Shown piece by piece: positions 19,956-30,179 of a stretch of DNA of 64,000 nt (position 1 is its first letter; every line of letters starts with the position of its first letter). The DNA is from Phycisphaeraceae bacterium (GTDB lineage Bacteria; Planctomycetota; Phycisphaerae; Phycisphaerales; UBA1924): NCBI GenBank assembly GCA_020639135.1, contig JACKHE010000001.1, positions 434,001 through 498,000 on the forward strand, in the 5' to 3' direction. The position numbers and the translations under genes are program-made. Under the pieces are notes generated by a model. It was not told the DNA's origin, did not search any database, and saw only the letters and a program-made list of their open reading frames with translations.

Positions 19956-21226
19956 TCCGCACCGGTCTGTTCATCCCGATCGCCGCAGCGTCCCTCGTCG
20001 CATCCGCACTCGCCGCGCAGGACACCGCGACCCCCGACGCCGCCGCGCCCGCCGAGCCCGGCCGCCGCGTCCTCATCGACCGCGACCTCAACACCCGCGA
20101 GATCACGCTCCTCTCCATCACCGAGCAGGACATCGCCTACCTCGACGAACAGGGCCGGACACGACGCGCTTCCGTCGGCGGGCTCGTCGCGCTCCTGCCG
20201 CTCGATCGCCCGTGGGACGCGCCGCAGCAAGGCGCCACATCAACCGGCGACCCGGCCGCTGAGACACCGCCATCGACCGGCCTGCTCGAACTCAACGACG
20301 GCCAGCGACTCCCCGGCGAGCACGCCCCCACCGGCGGCGACAAGGACGCCATCATCTGGGCGCACCCCGTCTTCGGCCGCGTCGCCATCAACCTCGACCG
20401 CGTCGCGCGCGCCGTCCTCCGCGAGCCAGCCCAGACCCCGCTCGACGAGATCACCCGGGTCAGTCAGCCGACAAGCACCAACCGCGACCAGCTCGTCCTC
20501 GCCAACGGCGACCGGCTCGAAGGCTTCGTCGTATCGCTCGGCGACCCCGTCGAGATCGACATCGACGGCCAGATCGTCGCCATCGCCGCCGATCGCGTCG
20601 CCAGCGTCAGACTCGCCAACCCCAACGTTCCCATGCAGGGCCTCGTCGTCTGGCTCGACGACGGCTCCGTCGTCGTCGTCGCCGCGATTGACTCCCGCGA
20701 CGGAGGCGCCGTCGAACTCGAACTCCCCACCGGACAGACCGGCGTCTTCCCGGCCAGCGCACTCGACGCCGTCGCCTTCAGCGCGGGGCGCCTCATCGGG
20801 CTCGCCGCCATCGAGCCCGCCGCCCAGCGACCCCTCGGCGACCGACACACCGCAGAACCAACCCGGATCCTCAACGACCCCATCTACGAATCCTCGGGCC
20901 GCCTCAACGCCCCCGACATCCAGTTCCCCGGCCCCATGCTCGCAAGTTGGCAGCTCCCCCCCGGCGCCCGCCGATTCGCCACCATCGCCGAGATGCCATT
21001 CGACGCCATCCCCTGGGGAGACTGCGTGCTCACCGTGCAGGTCGATTCCACCGAACAGGCGCGACAGCGCATCAACGCCGACAACCCGCGCTTCGAGATC
21101 AACATCCCCATCGACCCCAACGCGCGGACCCTCACCATCAGCATCGAGCCCGGCGCCTGGGGCCCCATCAACGACCGCATCACCCTCCGCCGCCCCCTGC
21201 TCCTGCTCGACAACGACCAGTCATAA
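19952..21226 (+). CDS. Secreted protein of unknown function, last gene of the cluster
   Basis: 424 residues from the ATG at 19952 (ATGA overlap with the upstream stop), with a signal peptide (FIPIAAASLVASALAAQ). The body is rich in beta-type repeats of the form LxNGDRLEGFVVSLGDPVEI and LNDGQRLPGEH, about 80-100 residues apart. These look like small beta-sandwich or SH3-like units reading out a ligand or polymer. No catalytic motif is recognised. As the end of an overlapping set with the coiled-coil and toroid proteins it probably works in the same envelope complex. Confidence 0.75.
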   Translation: MIRTGLFIPIAAASLVASALAAQDTATPDAAAPAEPGRRVLIDRDLNTREITLLSITEQDIAYLDEQGRTRRASVGGLVALLPLDRPWDAPQQGATSTGDPAAETPPSTGLLELNDGQRLPGEHAPTGGDKDAIIWAHPVFGRVAINLDRVARAVLREPAQTPLDEITRVSQPTSTNRDQLVLANGDRLEGFVVSLGDPVEIDIDGQIVAIAADRVASVRLANPNVPMQGLVVWLDDGSVVVVAAIDSRDGGAVELELPTGQTGVFPASALDAVAFSAGRLIGLAAIEPAAQRPLGDRHTAEPTRILNDPIYESSGRLNAPDIQFPGPMLASWQLPPGARRFATIAEMPFDAIPWGDCVLTVQVDSTEQARQRINADNPRFEINIPIDPNARTLTISIEPGAWGPINDRITLRRPLLLLDNDQS

Positions 21227-21250
21227 CAGGCCCCGCGCACGCCCCACACC

Positions 21251-21286
21251 CCCACGCCCGGGATGAGCGATGCGAATCCCGGGATC
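21251..21286 (-). repeat. Family A palindromic repeat
   Basis: CCCACGCCCGGGATGAGC and then GAATCCCGGGATC: the inverted orientation of the family A unit. The ATG inside it (21263) is a chance in-frame start for the kinase and is not used here. Confidence 0.75.
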
Positions 21287-21307
21287 CGTCCACTGCAACC
21301 CCCCTGC

Positions 21308-21313
21308 TACACT
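21308..21313 (+). promoter_or_regulatory. -10 hexamer TACACT, likely leaderless start of the kinase gene
   Basis: TACACT ends 6 bases before the GTG at 21320, with no ribosome site between them. This supports the GTG rather than the in-repeat ATG at 21263, which would lie upstream of the likely transcription start. Confidence 0.45.
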
Positions 21314-21319
21314 CGCGGG

Positions 21320-23956
<2,637 letters not shown>

Positions 23957-23976
23957 TCAACACCAGCGATCCACTC

Positions 23977-24012
23977 ACCCAAGCCCGGGATGAGCGAAAC
24001 AATCCCGGGATC
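23977..24012 (-). repeat. Family A palindromic repeat
   Basis: AAGCCCGGGATGAGC and then AATCCCGGGATC, inverted orientation, in the gap between the kinase and the MFS gene. Confidence 0.75.
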
Positions 24013-24040
24013 AACCCCACAAGGTCCCCACCACCCCACG

Positions 24041-24079
24041 ACAAGTTGTGGGTTGCAAAACCACAAGATGTTGTATGAT
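24041..24079 (+). promoter_or_regulatory. Palindrome overlapping a promoter of the MFS gene
   Basis: In a locally AT-rich stretch, TTGTGG (24046-24051) is mirrored by CCACAA (24061-24066) around a 9-base spacer. An outer ACAA/TTGT pair lies at 24041-24044 and 24071-24074. The spacer contains TTGCAA (24053-24058), and TATGAT follows at 24074-24079, 15 bases later. The layout is that of an operator lying over a -35 box. The regulator is unknown. Confidence 0.4.
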
Positions 24080-24138
24080 GCCCCGTTTGGCCCGGCCGGA
24101 GCCGGCGCCAGCTCCGCCTATCAGCCGGGTCATCAGCG

Positions 24139-25674
24139 ATGTCAGATTCCCAGCAGCCCCCCCACCATCCGCAGGATCACCAGGATGATGTTCCCCTGGG
24201 CCCCGATGGAAAGCCCGACTGGGGCGCCGTCGTCACCCCCGAGCATCCGGTCTTCCGCCACGACCCCGGCTTCCGCGCCCGCCGGGGCCGCAACTGGTTC
24301 CTCCTGGGTCTGACCTACGCCTCGTATTACCTCTGCCGCTACAACCTCGGCATCATCGCGCCGGAACTCAAGGGCGCCCTCGGGCTCTCGAACTCCGAGT
24401 ACGGCGCCATCGACTCCGCCCGCAACGGCATGTACGCCATCGGGCAGTTCATCAACGGGCTCTTCACCGACAAGCTCGGCGGCAAGCGCGCCATGACCAT
24501 CGGCGCCATCGGCACCGCAATCCTCAACTCGCTCTTCGGCCTCGCCACACTCTCGGACATCGGCTGGATCGTCGGGCTGCTCGTGGTCATCCGGGGCCTC
24601 GACGGCTACGTCCAGGCCTTCGGCGCGCCAGGCATGGTCAAGATCAACACCGCCTGGTTCCGCAAGCAGGAGCGCGGCTCCTTCGCCGGCATCTTCGGCA
24701 TCATGATCAACCTGGGGCAGATGGGCGCCGGACAGCTCGGCAACCTCCTGCCCATCCTCGCCAAGGGTTTCTCCATCCCGCTCATCTTCTTCGCGTTCAA
24801 GGTCGATCCGATCGGCTGGCGCGTGATGTTCTTCCTTCCCGCGATCGTCGTCGTCCTTGTCGTCATCCTGATGAACCTGGGCGTCAGGAACCACCCCGAG
24901 GAGGCCGGCTACCGCATCATCCACGACGACGAATCCCACGACGACGACCCGCACGAGCACCACGTCCTCTCGGACGTCTTCCGCGTCATCACGCGCAACC
25001 CCATCGTCTGGATCGTCGCCGGCGCCTACTTCTGCACAGGCTTCGTCCGCGCCGCGATCTCCTCCTGGTGGACGATCTACATGGCCGAGGCCTGGGGCCT
25101 CAACAAGGGCGACCACCTCTTCTGGCTCACCGCCGTCGTCATGCTCCCGCTCATGGCATCGCTCGGCTCGCTCAGCTCCGGCATCATCTCCGACAAGTTT
25201 TTCAAGGGAGGCCGGGCGCAGGTCGCAGCCTTCCTCTACTTCATCCAGGTCGTCTTCATCATCACCGCCATCCTCATGGTCTCCGGATCGCTCGGCGCTT
25301 CGGAGGTCTTCGCCATCGTCCTGATCCTCGGTGTCTGGACCGGCTGCAACGCGACGCACTCCCTCCTCGGGACCGCCGCCGCCATGGACCTGGGTGGCCG
25401 GAAGATGGCCGGATTCTCCTCGGGCGTGATCGATTCCTTCCAGTACTTCGGCGCCATGCTCGCCGGCTTCGGCCTGGGTTACTTCTTCGACCTCTTCGCG
25501 ATCCCACAGCTCGACGCCGACGGCGCCCCGCTGCTCGACGCCGCCGGCAAGCAGATCAAGCACATCGACGGCTCCATCTGGTTCGCGTCGATGCTGCCCT
25601 GGGCGCTGCTGGGAACCGCGCTGATGGGCTACCTCTGGATCGCCCACCGCGGCAAGTCCACGCCGGGGACGTGA
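24139..25674 (+). CDS. MFS transporter, organophosphate:phosphate antiporter (OPA)-like
   Basis: 511 residues with about 12 transmembrane helices and a hydrophilic central loop carrying the His/Asp run HDDESHDDDPHEHH. The first helix, LTYASYYLCRYNLGIIAPEL, and the motif FTDKLGGKRAM match the GlpT/UhpT (OPA) branch of the MFS, which exchanges sugar or glycerol phosphates for phosphate. The helix-1 arginine (YLCRYN) corresponds to a conserved substrate-binding residue of the family. The N-terminal 50 residues are a charged cytoplasmic extension. The substrate cannot be named from sequence. A palindrome over the promoter suggests regulation. Confidence 0.87.
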   Translation: MSDSQQPPHHPQDHQDDVPLGPDGKPDWGAVVTPEHPVFRHDPGFRARRGRNWFLLGLTYASYYLCRYNLGIIAPELKGALGLSNSEYGAIDSARNGMYAIGQFINGLFTDKLGGKRAMTIGAIGTAILNSLFGLATLSDIGWIVGLLVVIRGLDGYVQAFGAPGMVKINTAWFRKQERGSFAGIFGIMINLGQMGAGQLGNLLPILAKGFSIPLIFFAFKVDPIGWRVMFFLPAIVVVLVVILMNLGVRNHPEEAGYRIIHDDESHDDDPHEHHVLSDVFRVITRNPIVWIVAGAYFCTGFVRAAISSWWTIYMAEAWGLNKGDHLFWLTAVVMLPLMASLGSLSSGIISDKFFKGGRAQVAAFLYFIQVVFIITAILMVSGSLGASEVFAIVLILGVWTGCNATHSLLGTAAAMDLGGRKMAGFSSGVIDSFQYFGAMLAGFGLGYFFDLFAIPQLDADGAPLLDAAGKQIKHIDGSIWFASMLPWALLGTALMGYLWIAHRGKSTPGT

Positions 25675-25707
25675 TGGATCAGGCCGCCGGGCTCACAACC
25701 AATCGAT

Positions 25708-28700
25708 TCAGTTGCACGCAGAGCCGAACAGCCCGAGCATGATCCCCAGATCCGCGGTGTCCACAACGCCGTCGCAGTTGAGATCCCCCGCAGGGCTCGA
25801 ACCCCCGAAGACGCCGATGAGCGAGCCGAGGTCCGCCGTGTCGATCACGCCGTCGCCGTTGAGGTCGCCGACGCAGCCAACCAGGCCGCCGGCCGCGTCG
25901 AACAGATACGACGCGCCGGCATCAAGGCCAACCTCATCAAACGCCGCGGCGCCGACGAACAGGTTCGTCCCGGTGATCGCGACAGCGCTGCCGAAGTTCG
26001 CGAAGGCCCCGCCGCCGATGGCGTTGAGCTTGCCAAGCTCCTGCCCGGTGATCGCATCAAAGTAGTACGCCGATCCAGACTGGTCGCCCGGTGACCCCAC
26101 CGCCCCGGCGCCGACGACCACGATGGTCCCGTGGATCGCGACGGACGAGCCGAACCCGTCCCCCACCGAGCCGTCGCCGGGGATCAACCGGTGCAGTTCT
26201 GCGCCGGTCACGGCGTCGAACACGGACGCGCTCCCCGAGCCCGGTCCGTTCACGCCGTCGCCGGGCGCCCCGACGATCGCCAGCGTCCCGTGCAGCGCAA
26301 TCGACGAACCGAACAGGTCGCCCGGCCCACCGGCGGAGGCGAGCAGCTTGTGCAACGGCGCCCCGGACACCGCGTCGAAGACATACGCCGAACCCGACTC
26401 GGCGCCCTGGTCATCGTCGCCGGGCGCCCCGATGATCGCGATCGTCCCGTGGAGGTCGGCCGAAGCGCCGAACGAATCGCCCGCCGCGCCGTCGGCCGCG
26501 AGCAGCTTCGCCGTCTGCGCCCCGGTGACCGCGTTGAACAGGTACGCCGAACCGGAGTCAGCGCCGTTGTCGTCGTCCCCGCTGGCGCCGACGATCGCGA
26601 ACGAATCGTCGAGCCCGACCGAGACGCCGAAGCGATCCCCCGCCGCATTGTCACCCGGCAGCAGCTTGGCGATCTGATCCCCACTCCACAGATCAAACAG
26701 ATACGCGGCGCCGGAATCAGCGCCGTTGTCGCTGTGGGCGGCGGCCCCCGCGATGACGCCGCCCCCGCTGATCGCGACCGCCTCGCCGAACCGGTCGCCG
26801 GGAGCGCCGTCGTTCGCGTCGAACAGCCGCAGGAACCCGCCCGTCCTCGTGTCCAACAGCGTGGCGTTCCCCGAGTCCGGCCCCAGGTCGTCATTGCCCG
26901 GCGCGCCGATAAGCGCGAGATTCCCGATCATCGAGACCGAGGCGCCGAACCCCTCGTCGATTACGCCGTCGGTCGAATAGAGCCTGGTGATCTGCTGCTC
27001 CGTGACCGCGTCGAACAGGTAGCTCGCGCCGATGTTCTCGCCGCCGCCGGTGCCGACGAGCCCGACGACCATCGTGTCCTGCCAGAACCCGACCGAGGAG
27101 CCGAACCGATCTCCGGCGCCGATGCCGGCCGGCTGCAGCTTGATGATTTCCTCGCCCGGCGGCAGGCGGTACAGGTACGCCGAACCGGAGTACAAACCCT
27201 GGTCATCATCGGCGCTGGCGCCGATCACACAAGCATCGCCGAACATCGAGACCGACTCGCCGAAGTAGTCCCCGGCCTCGCCGTCGGGCGGCGCGATCTT
27301 GCGGAACTGCTGGCCGTTGCTGACCTGGAAAATGTACGCGGCGCCGGAATCGTTCCCGAAGACATTGGCGTCGTAGGCCCCGACGATCGCGAAATCGCCA
27401 AACACCGAGACCGACCACCCGAACTTGTCATCGGTGAAGCCGTCATCCGGCAACAGCTTGTGCAACTGCTGCCCGGCGCTGACATCGAAGAGATACGCCG
27501 AACCCGAGCTCGATCCGTTGTCGTCATCATCGGGCGACCCGACGATCAGCGTCGTCCCGTGCAGCGCGACCGATGATCCGAAGTGGTCCCCCGGCGCCGG
27601 ATCGTTCGGAACGATCTTCATGAGCTGCTGACCGGTCGTCACATCGAAGACATAGACGGCGCCAGAACTACCAAAGACCGCATCGTTTCTCGGAGATCCC
27701 ACGACCGCGATCGACCCCGCGATCGCAACCGAGTTGCCGAACCGATCATTCAGGCCGCCGTCGTTCGGCGTCAGCCGATGGAGTTGCAACCCCGTCGCGG
27801 TGTCGAAGAGGTACGCGGCGCCGACATCGGTGGTGATCCCCCTGGCGCCGACAATCGCGACGGGCCCGTCCACCCCGACCGAGATCCCGAAAAAGCCGAA
27901 GATCGCCTGGTCGTCGGGACGCAGCTTGAATCGCTGCTCGCCGGTCGCCACGTCGTACAGATAGGCCGCGCCGGTCTGGAAGCTGTAGATGTCGCCGTAC
28001 CACGAGCCGACAATCGCGGTTGTTGCGTCGATCGCGACCGCGTTCCCGGCGCCGGGGTCCTGAGCCCCCGGTGTCGCGGGGTATTCCGCGATCTGCGCGC
28101 CGGGGCACGCGGCCCGGTTCCCAACGTCGAAGAAATACGCCGCGCCGGAGGCGTCCCCCTGGTCGTCCGCGAAGTCTGCCCCGATCAGCGCCGTGGATCC
28201 ATCAAGCGCGACGGCGATGCCGAAGTTGTCGTTCAGGACGCCGACCGCGGCGTACGCCTTAGTGATCATCTCGCCGGTCAACATGTCGAAGTAAAAAACG
28301 GCGCCGGATCCGGAAATGGCGCCGGCTTCCTTGTTGGCCCCGATCAACGCCGTTGTGCCGCTCGCCGCGACCGAGACCCCGAACTGATCCAACGCTCCGA
28401 TCGAAAATCCAGGATCGAATCGCTGGAGTTGCTGCCCGGACCGCGCATCGAACGAGTACGCCGCGCCGTTCCAGGTGCCGTTGTCGCTCTTGTGGTACGC
28501 GCCCACGACCACGCCAGTCCCGCTGATCGCCACGGCGCAACCGAACTGATCGTTCCCGGCGCCGTCGTCGGGCAGCAGCTTGTGCAGCTCCTGCCCGGTC
28601 CTGATGTCGAAGACGTAGGCGCTGCCGGACGAACCGCCGTTGTCGTCGTCCAGCGCCGAGCCGATGACCGCGAGCGTCCCGCTGATCGCGACCGAGCCGC

Positions 28701-29298
28701 CGAAGCGGTCCCCCGCCGCCCCGTCGCCGGGCGTGAGCTTGAAGAGCTGCTGCCCCGTCAGCGTGCTGAAGACATACACCGCCCCGGCGTCGGCGCCGAG
28801 TTCGTTGTCCTGCGGCGCCCCGATGATCGCCGTGGTCCCGTCGATCGCGACGGCGTGCCCGAAGGCGTCGCCCGAATCGCCGTCGCCGGCGAGCAGCTTC
28901 ATCAGCTCCAGACCGCTGATGCGGTCGAAGACATACACCGCGCCGGCGTCCGCCGCGCTCTCGTCCTCGAAGGGCGCGCCAACGATCGCGGTCGTCCCGC
29001 TGATGCCGACGCTGAACCCGAACTGGTCCCCCGCGGCGCCGTCGCTCGCGGTCAGCTTGGCGGATTCCAGCCCGGTGAGGACATCGAAGAAGTAAGCCGA
29101 GCCGCTGTCGGCGCCGAGGTCGTCGTCAAGCGGCGCGCCGACGACCGCGTTGGTCCCGCTGATCGCGACGGCCTGGCCGAGCCGATCCGACGCGGCGCCG
29201 TCGCTGGCGGTCAGCCTGGACAACTCCTCCCCCACCCCGGCGTGCGCAGCGGCAGCGACCGAACCGATCGTCATGGACAGGATCATGCGGCGGAACAT
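25708..29298 (-). CDS. Secreted FG-GAP repeat protein with C-terminal dockerin-like tag
   Basis: 1196 residues with a signal peptide (MILSMTIGSVAAAAHA). An AGGGAG site lies 7 bases before the ATG. The body is 21 FG-GAP-like repeats of about 53 residues, each of the form KLxxxDGAxGDxFGxSVAIxGTxAIVGAP...SGSAYxFD (shown in pieces), expected to form one or more beta propellers. The C-terminus has two EF-hand-like loops (GDLNGDGVIDTADLGSLIG and GDLNCDGVVDTADLGIMLG), the tag common in Phycisphaerae surface proteins and also present on the 48682-50322 protein. It is probably exported and anchored or sorted through this tag. Its ligand is unknown. Confidence 0.88.
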   Translation of the reverse strand: MFRRMILSMTIGSVAAAAHAGVGEELSRLTASDGAASDRLGQAVAISGTNAVVGAPLDDDLGADSGSAYFFDVLTGLESAKLTASDGAAGDQFGFSVGISGTTAIVGAPFEDESAADAGAVYVFDRISGLELMKLLAGDGDSGDAFGHAVAIDGTTAIIGAPQDNELGADAGAVYVFSTLTGQQLFKLTPGDGAAGDRFGGSVAISGTLAVIGSALDDDNGGSSGSAYVFDIRTGQELHKLLPDDGAGNDQFGCAVAISGTGVVVGAYHKSDNGTWNGAAYSFDARSGQQLQRFDPGFSIGALDQFGVSVAASGTTALIGANKEAGAISGSGAVFYFDMLTGEMITKAYAAVGVLNDNFGIAVALDGSTALIGADFADDQGDASGAAYFFDVGNRAACPGAQIAEYPATPGAQDPGAGNAVAIDATTAIVGSWYGDIYSFQTGAAYLYDVATGEQRFKLRPDDQAIFGFFGISVGVDGPVAIVGARGITTDVGAAYLFDTATGLQLHRLTPNDGGLNDRFGNSVAIAGSIAVVGSPRNDAVFGSSGAVYVFDVTTGQQLMKIVPNDPAPGDHFGSSVALHGTTLIVGSPDDDDNGSSSGSAYLFDVSAGQQLHKLLPDDGFTDDKFGWSVSVFGDFAIVGAYDANVFGNDSGAAYIFQVSNGQQFRKIAPPDGEAGDYFGESVSMFGDACVIGASADDDQGLYSGSAYLYRLPPGEEIIKLQPAGIGAGDRFGSSVGFWQDTMVVGLVGTGGGENIGASYLFDAVTEQQITRLYSTDGVIDEGFGASVSMIGNLALIGAPGNDDLGPDSGNATLLDTRTGGFLRLFDANDGAPGDRFGEAVAISGGGVIAGAAAHSDNGADSGAAYLFDLWSGDQIAKLLPGDNAAGDRFGVSVGLDDSFAIVGASGDDDNGADSGSAYLFNAVTGAQTAKLLAADGAAGDSFGASADLHGTIAIIGAPGDDDQGAESGSAYVFDAVSGAPLHKLLASAGGPGDLFGSSIALHGTLAIVGAPGDGVNGPGSGSASVFDAVTGAELHRLIPGDGSVGDGFGSSVAIHGTIVVVGAGAVGSPGDQSGSAYYFDAITGQELGKLNAIGGGAFANFGSAVAITGTNLFVGAAAFDEVGLDAGASYLFDAAGGLVGCVGDLNGDGVIDTADLGSLIGVFGGSSPAGDLNCDGVVDTADLGIMLGLFGSACN

Positions 29299-29478
29299 GG
29301 GTTGTCTCCCTGAGGATTCTCTGAAGCAGGGCGCGGCCGGGCCCGTGGCCGCTGATTCAAGTTAACCTGTCCCCCACCCTCGCGGTCCGAAAAAACCGGA
29401 AATCGGATCGAACAACCATCGCTCTACGGGATAAATGTTTGGTATATGTCCGGTAATGTTATCGGACCTTGTTCCGAA

Positions 29479-29498
29479 GGTGTTCCACGTGGAACACC
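29479..29498. other. parS: parS centromere site 1
   Basis: A perfect 20-base palindrome, GGTGTTCCACGTGGAACACC, whose 16-base core TGTTCCACGTGGAACA matches the widely conserved bacterial parS consensus. It lies 34 bases after the end of the Nudix gene and 0.7 kb from parB. An imperfect inverted repeat (GTCCGGTAA/TTATCGGAC, 29448-29467) lies just beside it. Confidence 0.93.
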
Positions 29499-29512
29499 CC
29501 CCTGCTCGTCGA

Positions 29513-30061
29513 TCATTGAGAATCTCGTGCGGTCTGGCTGATGAACTGGATCCCGGTTGATTCGGGGTGGTTCGCCAGCCAATCCCGGACGATCGCCGGA
29601 CGGAGGTCGGTGGCGGGGAGGTTGTTGATCGCAATCCATTCAAACCCGATGTGCGGCTCGGCGGATCGAATCTCGATTCCGGGTGTGATCCGGGTCTCGG
29701 TATCGTGGGCCGGATCCGGGTCATCGTCGGGAGGGGGGGCGTCCGGCTTCCAGAGGTGTTCCACGTGGAACACCAGGTTGATCTCGTGCCGGGCTTTGCC
29801 ACCCTGCCGGAAGATCTGTTCTGCCATCAGGCGGCAATCCCCCACATGTGCGCCCAGGGAAAGCTCTTCGAGCAGTTCTCTCTTGACTGCTGCTGCGGCT
29901 ATTTCGCCGGGCTCGACGTGGCCGCCGGGGAGGTAGAAATAGCCCTGTTCGAGGTTCTGGCACAAGAGGATCGAGCGGCCGGCGTTGGGGGGGGCGCCGG
30001 GGTCGGCCCGGGTGATCAGGGCCCTGGCGAGGATCTCGATGTGGTCGGGTGTGGGTGGCAT
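29513..30061 (-). CDS. Nudix hydrolase
   Basis: 182 residues from the ATG at 30061 (PPTPDHIEILARALITRADP); longer readings extend through non-coding sequence into parB and were rejected. The Nudix box is seen as GHVEPGE, seven residues, then RELLEEL, with Ser in place of the usual Gly near its end. Family members hydrolyse nucleoside diphosphate-linked compounds; the substrate is not evident. It is divergent from parB. The codons for VFHVEH contain a full parS palindrome (29755-29774), so the gene sequence is under two constraints. Confidence 0.85.
   Translation of the reverse strand: MPPTPDHIEILARALITRADPGAPPNAGRSILLCQNLEQGYFYLPGGHVEPGEIAAAAVKRELLEELSLGAHVGDCRLMAEQIFRQGGKARHEINLVFHVEHLWKPDAPPPDDDPDPAHDTETRITPGIEIRSAEPHIGFEWIAINNLPATDLRPAIVRDWLANHPESTGIQFISQTARDSQ
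29755..29774. other. parS: parS centromere site 2, inside the Nudix gene
   Basis: The same perfect 20-base palindrome, GGTGTTCCACGTGGAACACC, 276 bases from site 1. It encodes part of FHVEH in the Nudix protein on the minus strand. Identity over all 20 bases, including the outer GG/CC, makes chance very unlikely. Confidence 0.93.
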
Positions 30062-30087
30062 CCGGTGGGAGTCTGAGGGCTGGTCGG

Positions 30088-30117
30088 TTGCGGGCCAGTC
30101 GGCGGGGCGCGTACTGT
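30088..30117 (+). promoter_or_regulatory. Possible parB promoter
   Basis: TTGCGG (30088-30093) and TACTGT (30112-30117) are separated by 18 bases. Transcription from here would give a leader of about 55 bases with the GAGGAGG ribosome site just before parB. Confidence 0.3.
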
Positions 30118-30179
30118 ATCGGGTTGTGCGCAGGCGTGGCGTGTTTAAGGTTTCGGTGCGCAGTTGAGGAGGCGGTGCG

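Noticed and set aside
24142..29313. Long open frames antisense to the MFS gene and the FG-GAP gene
   Set aside because: Low-complexity Arg/Asp/Val-rich shadows of repetitive GC-rich genes; the sense frames have clear domains.
29448..29467. Inverted repeat GTCCGGTAA/TTATCGGAC beside parS as a terminator
   Set aside because: No T-run follows on either strand; recorded only as a note to the parS entry.
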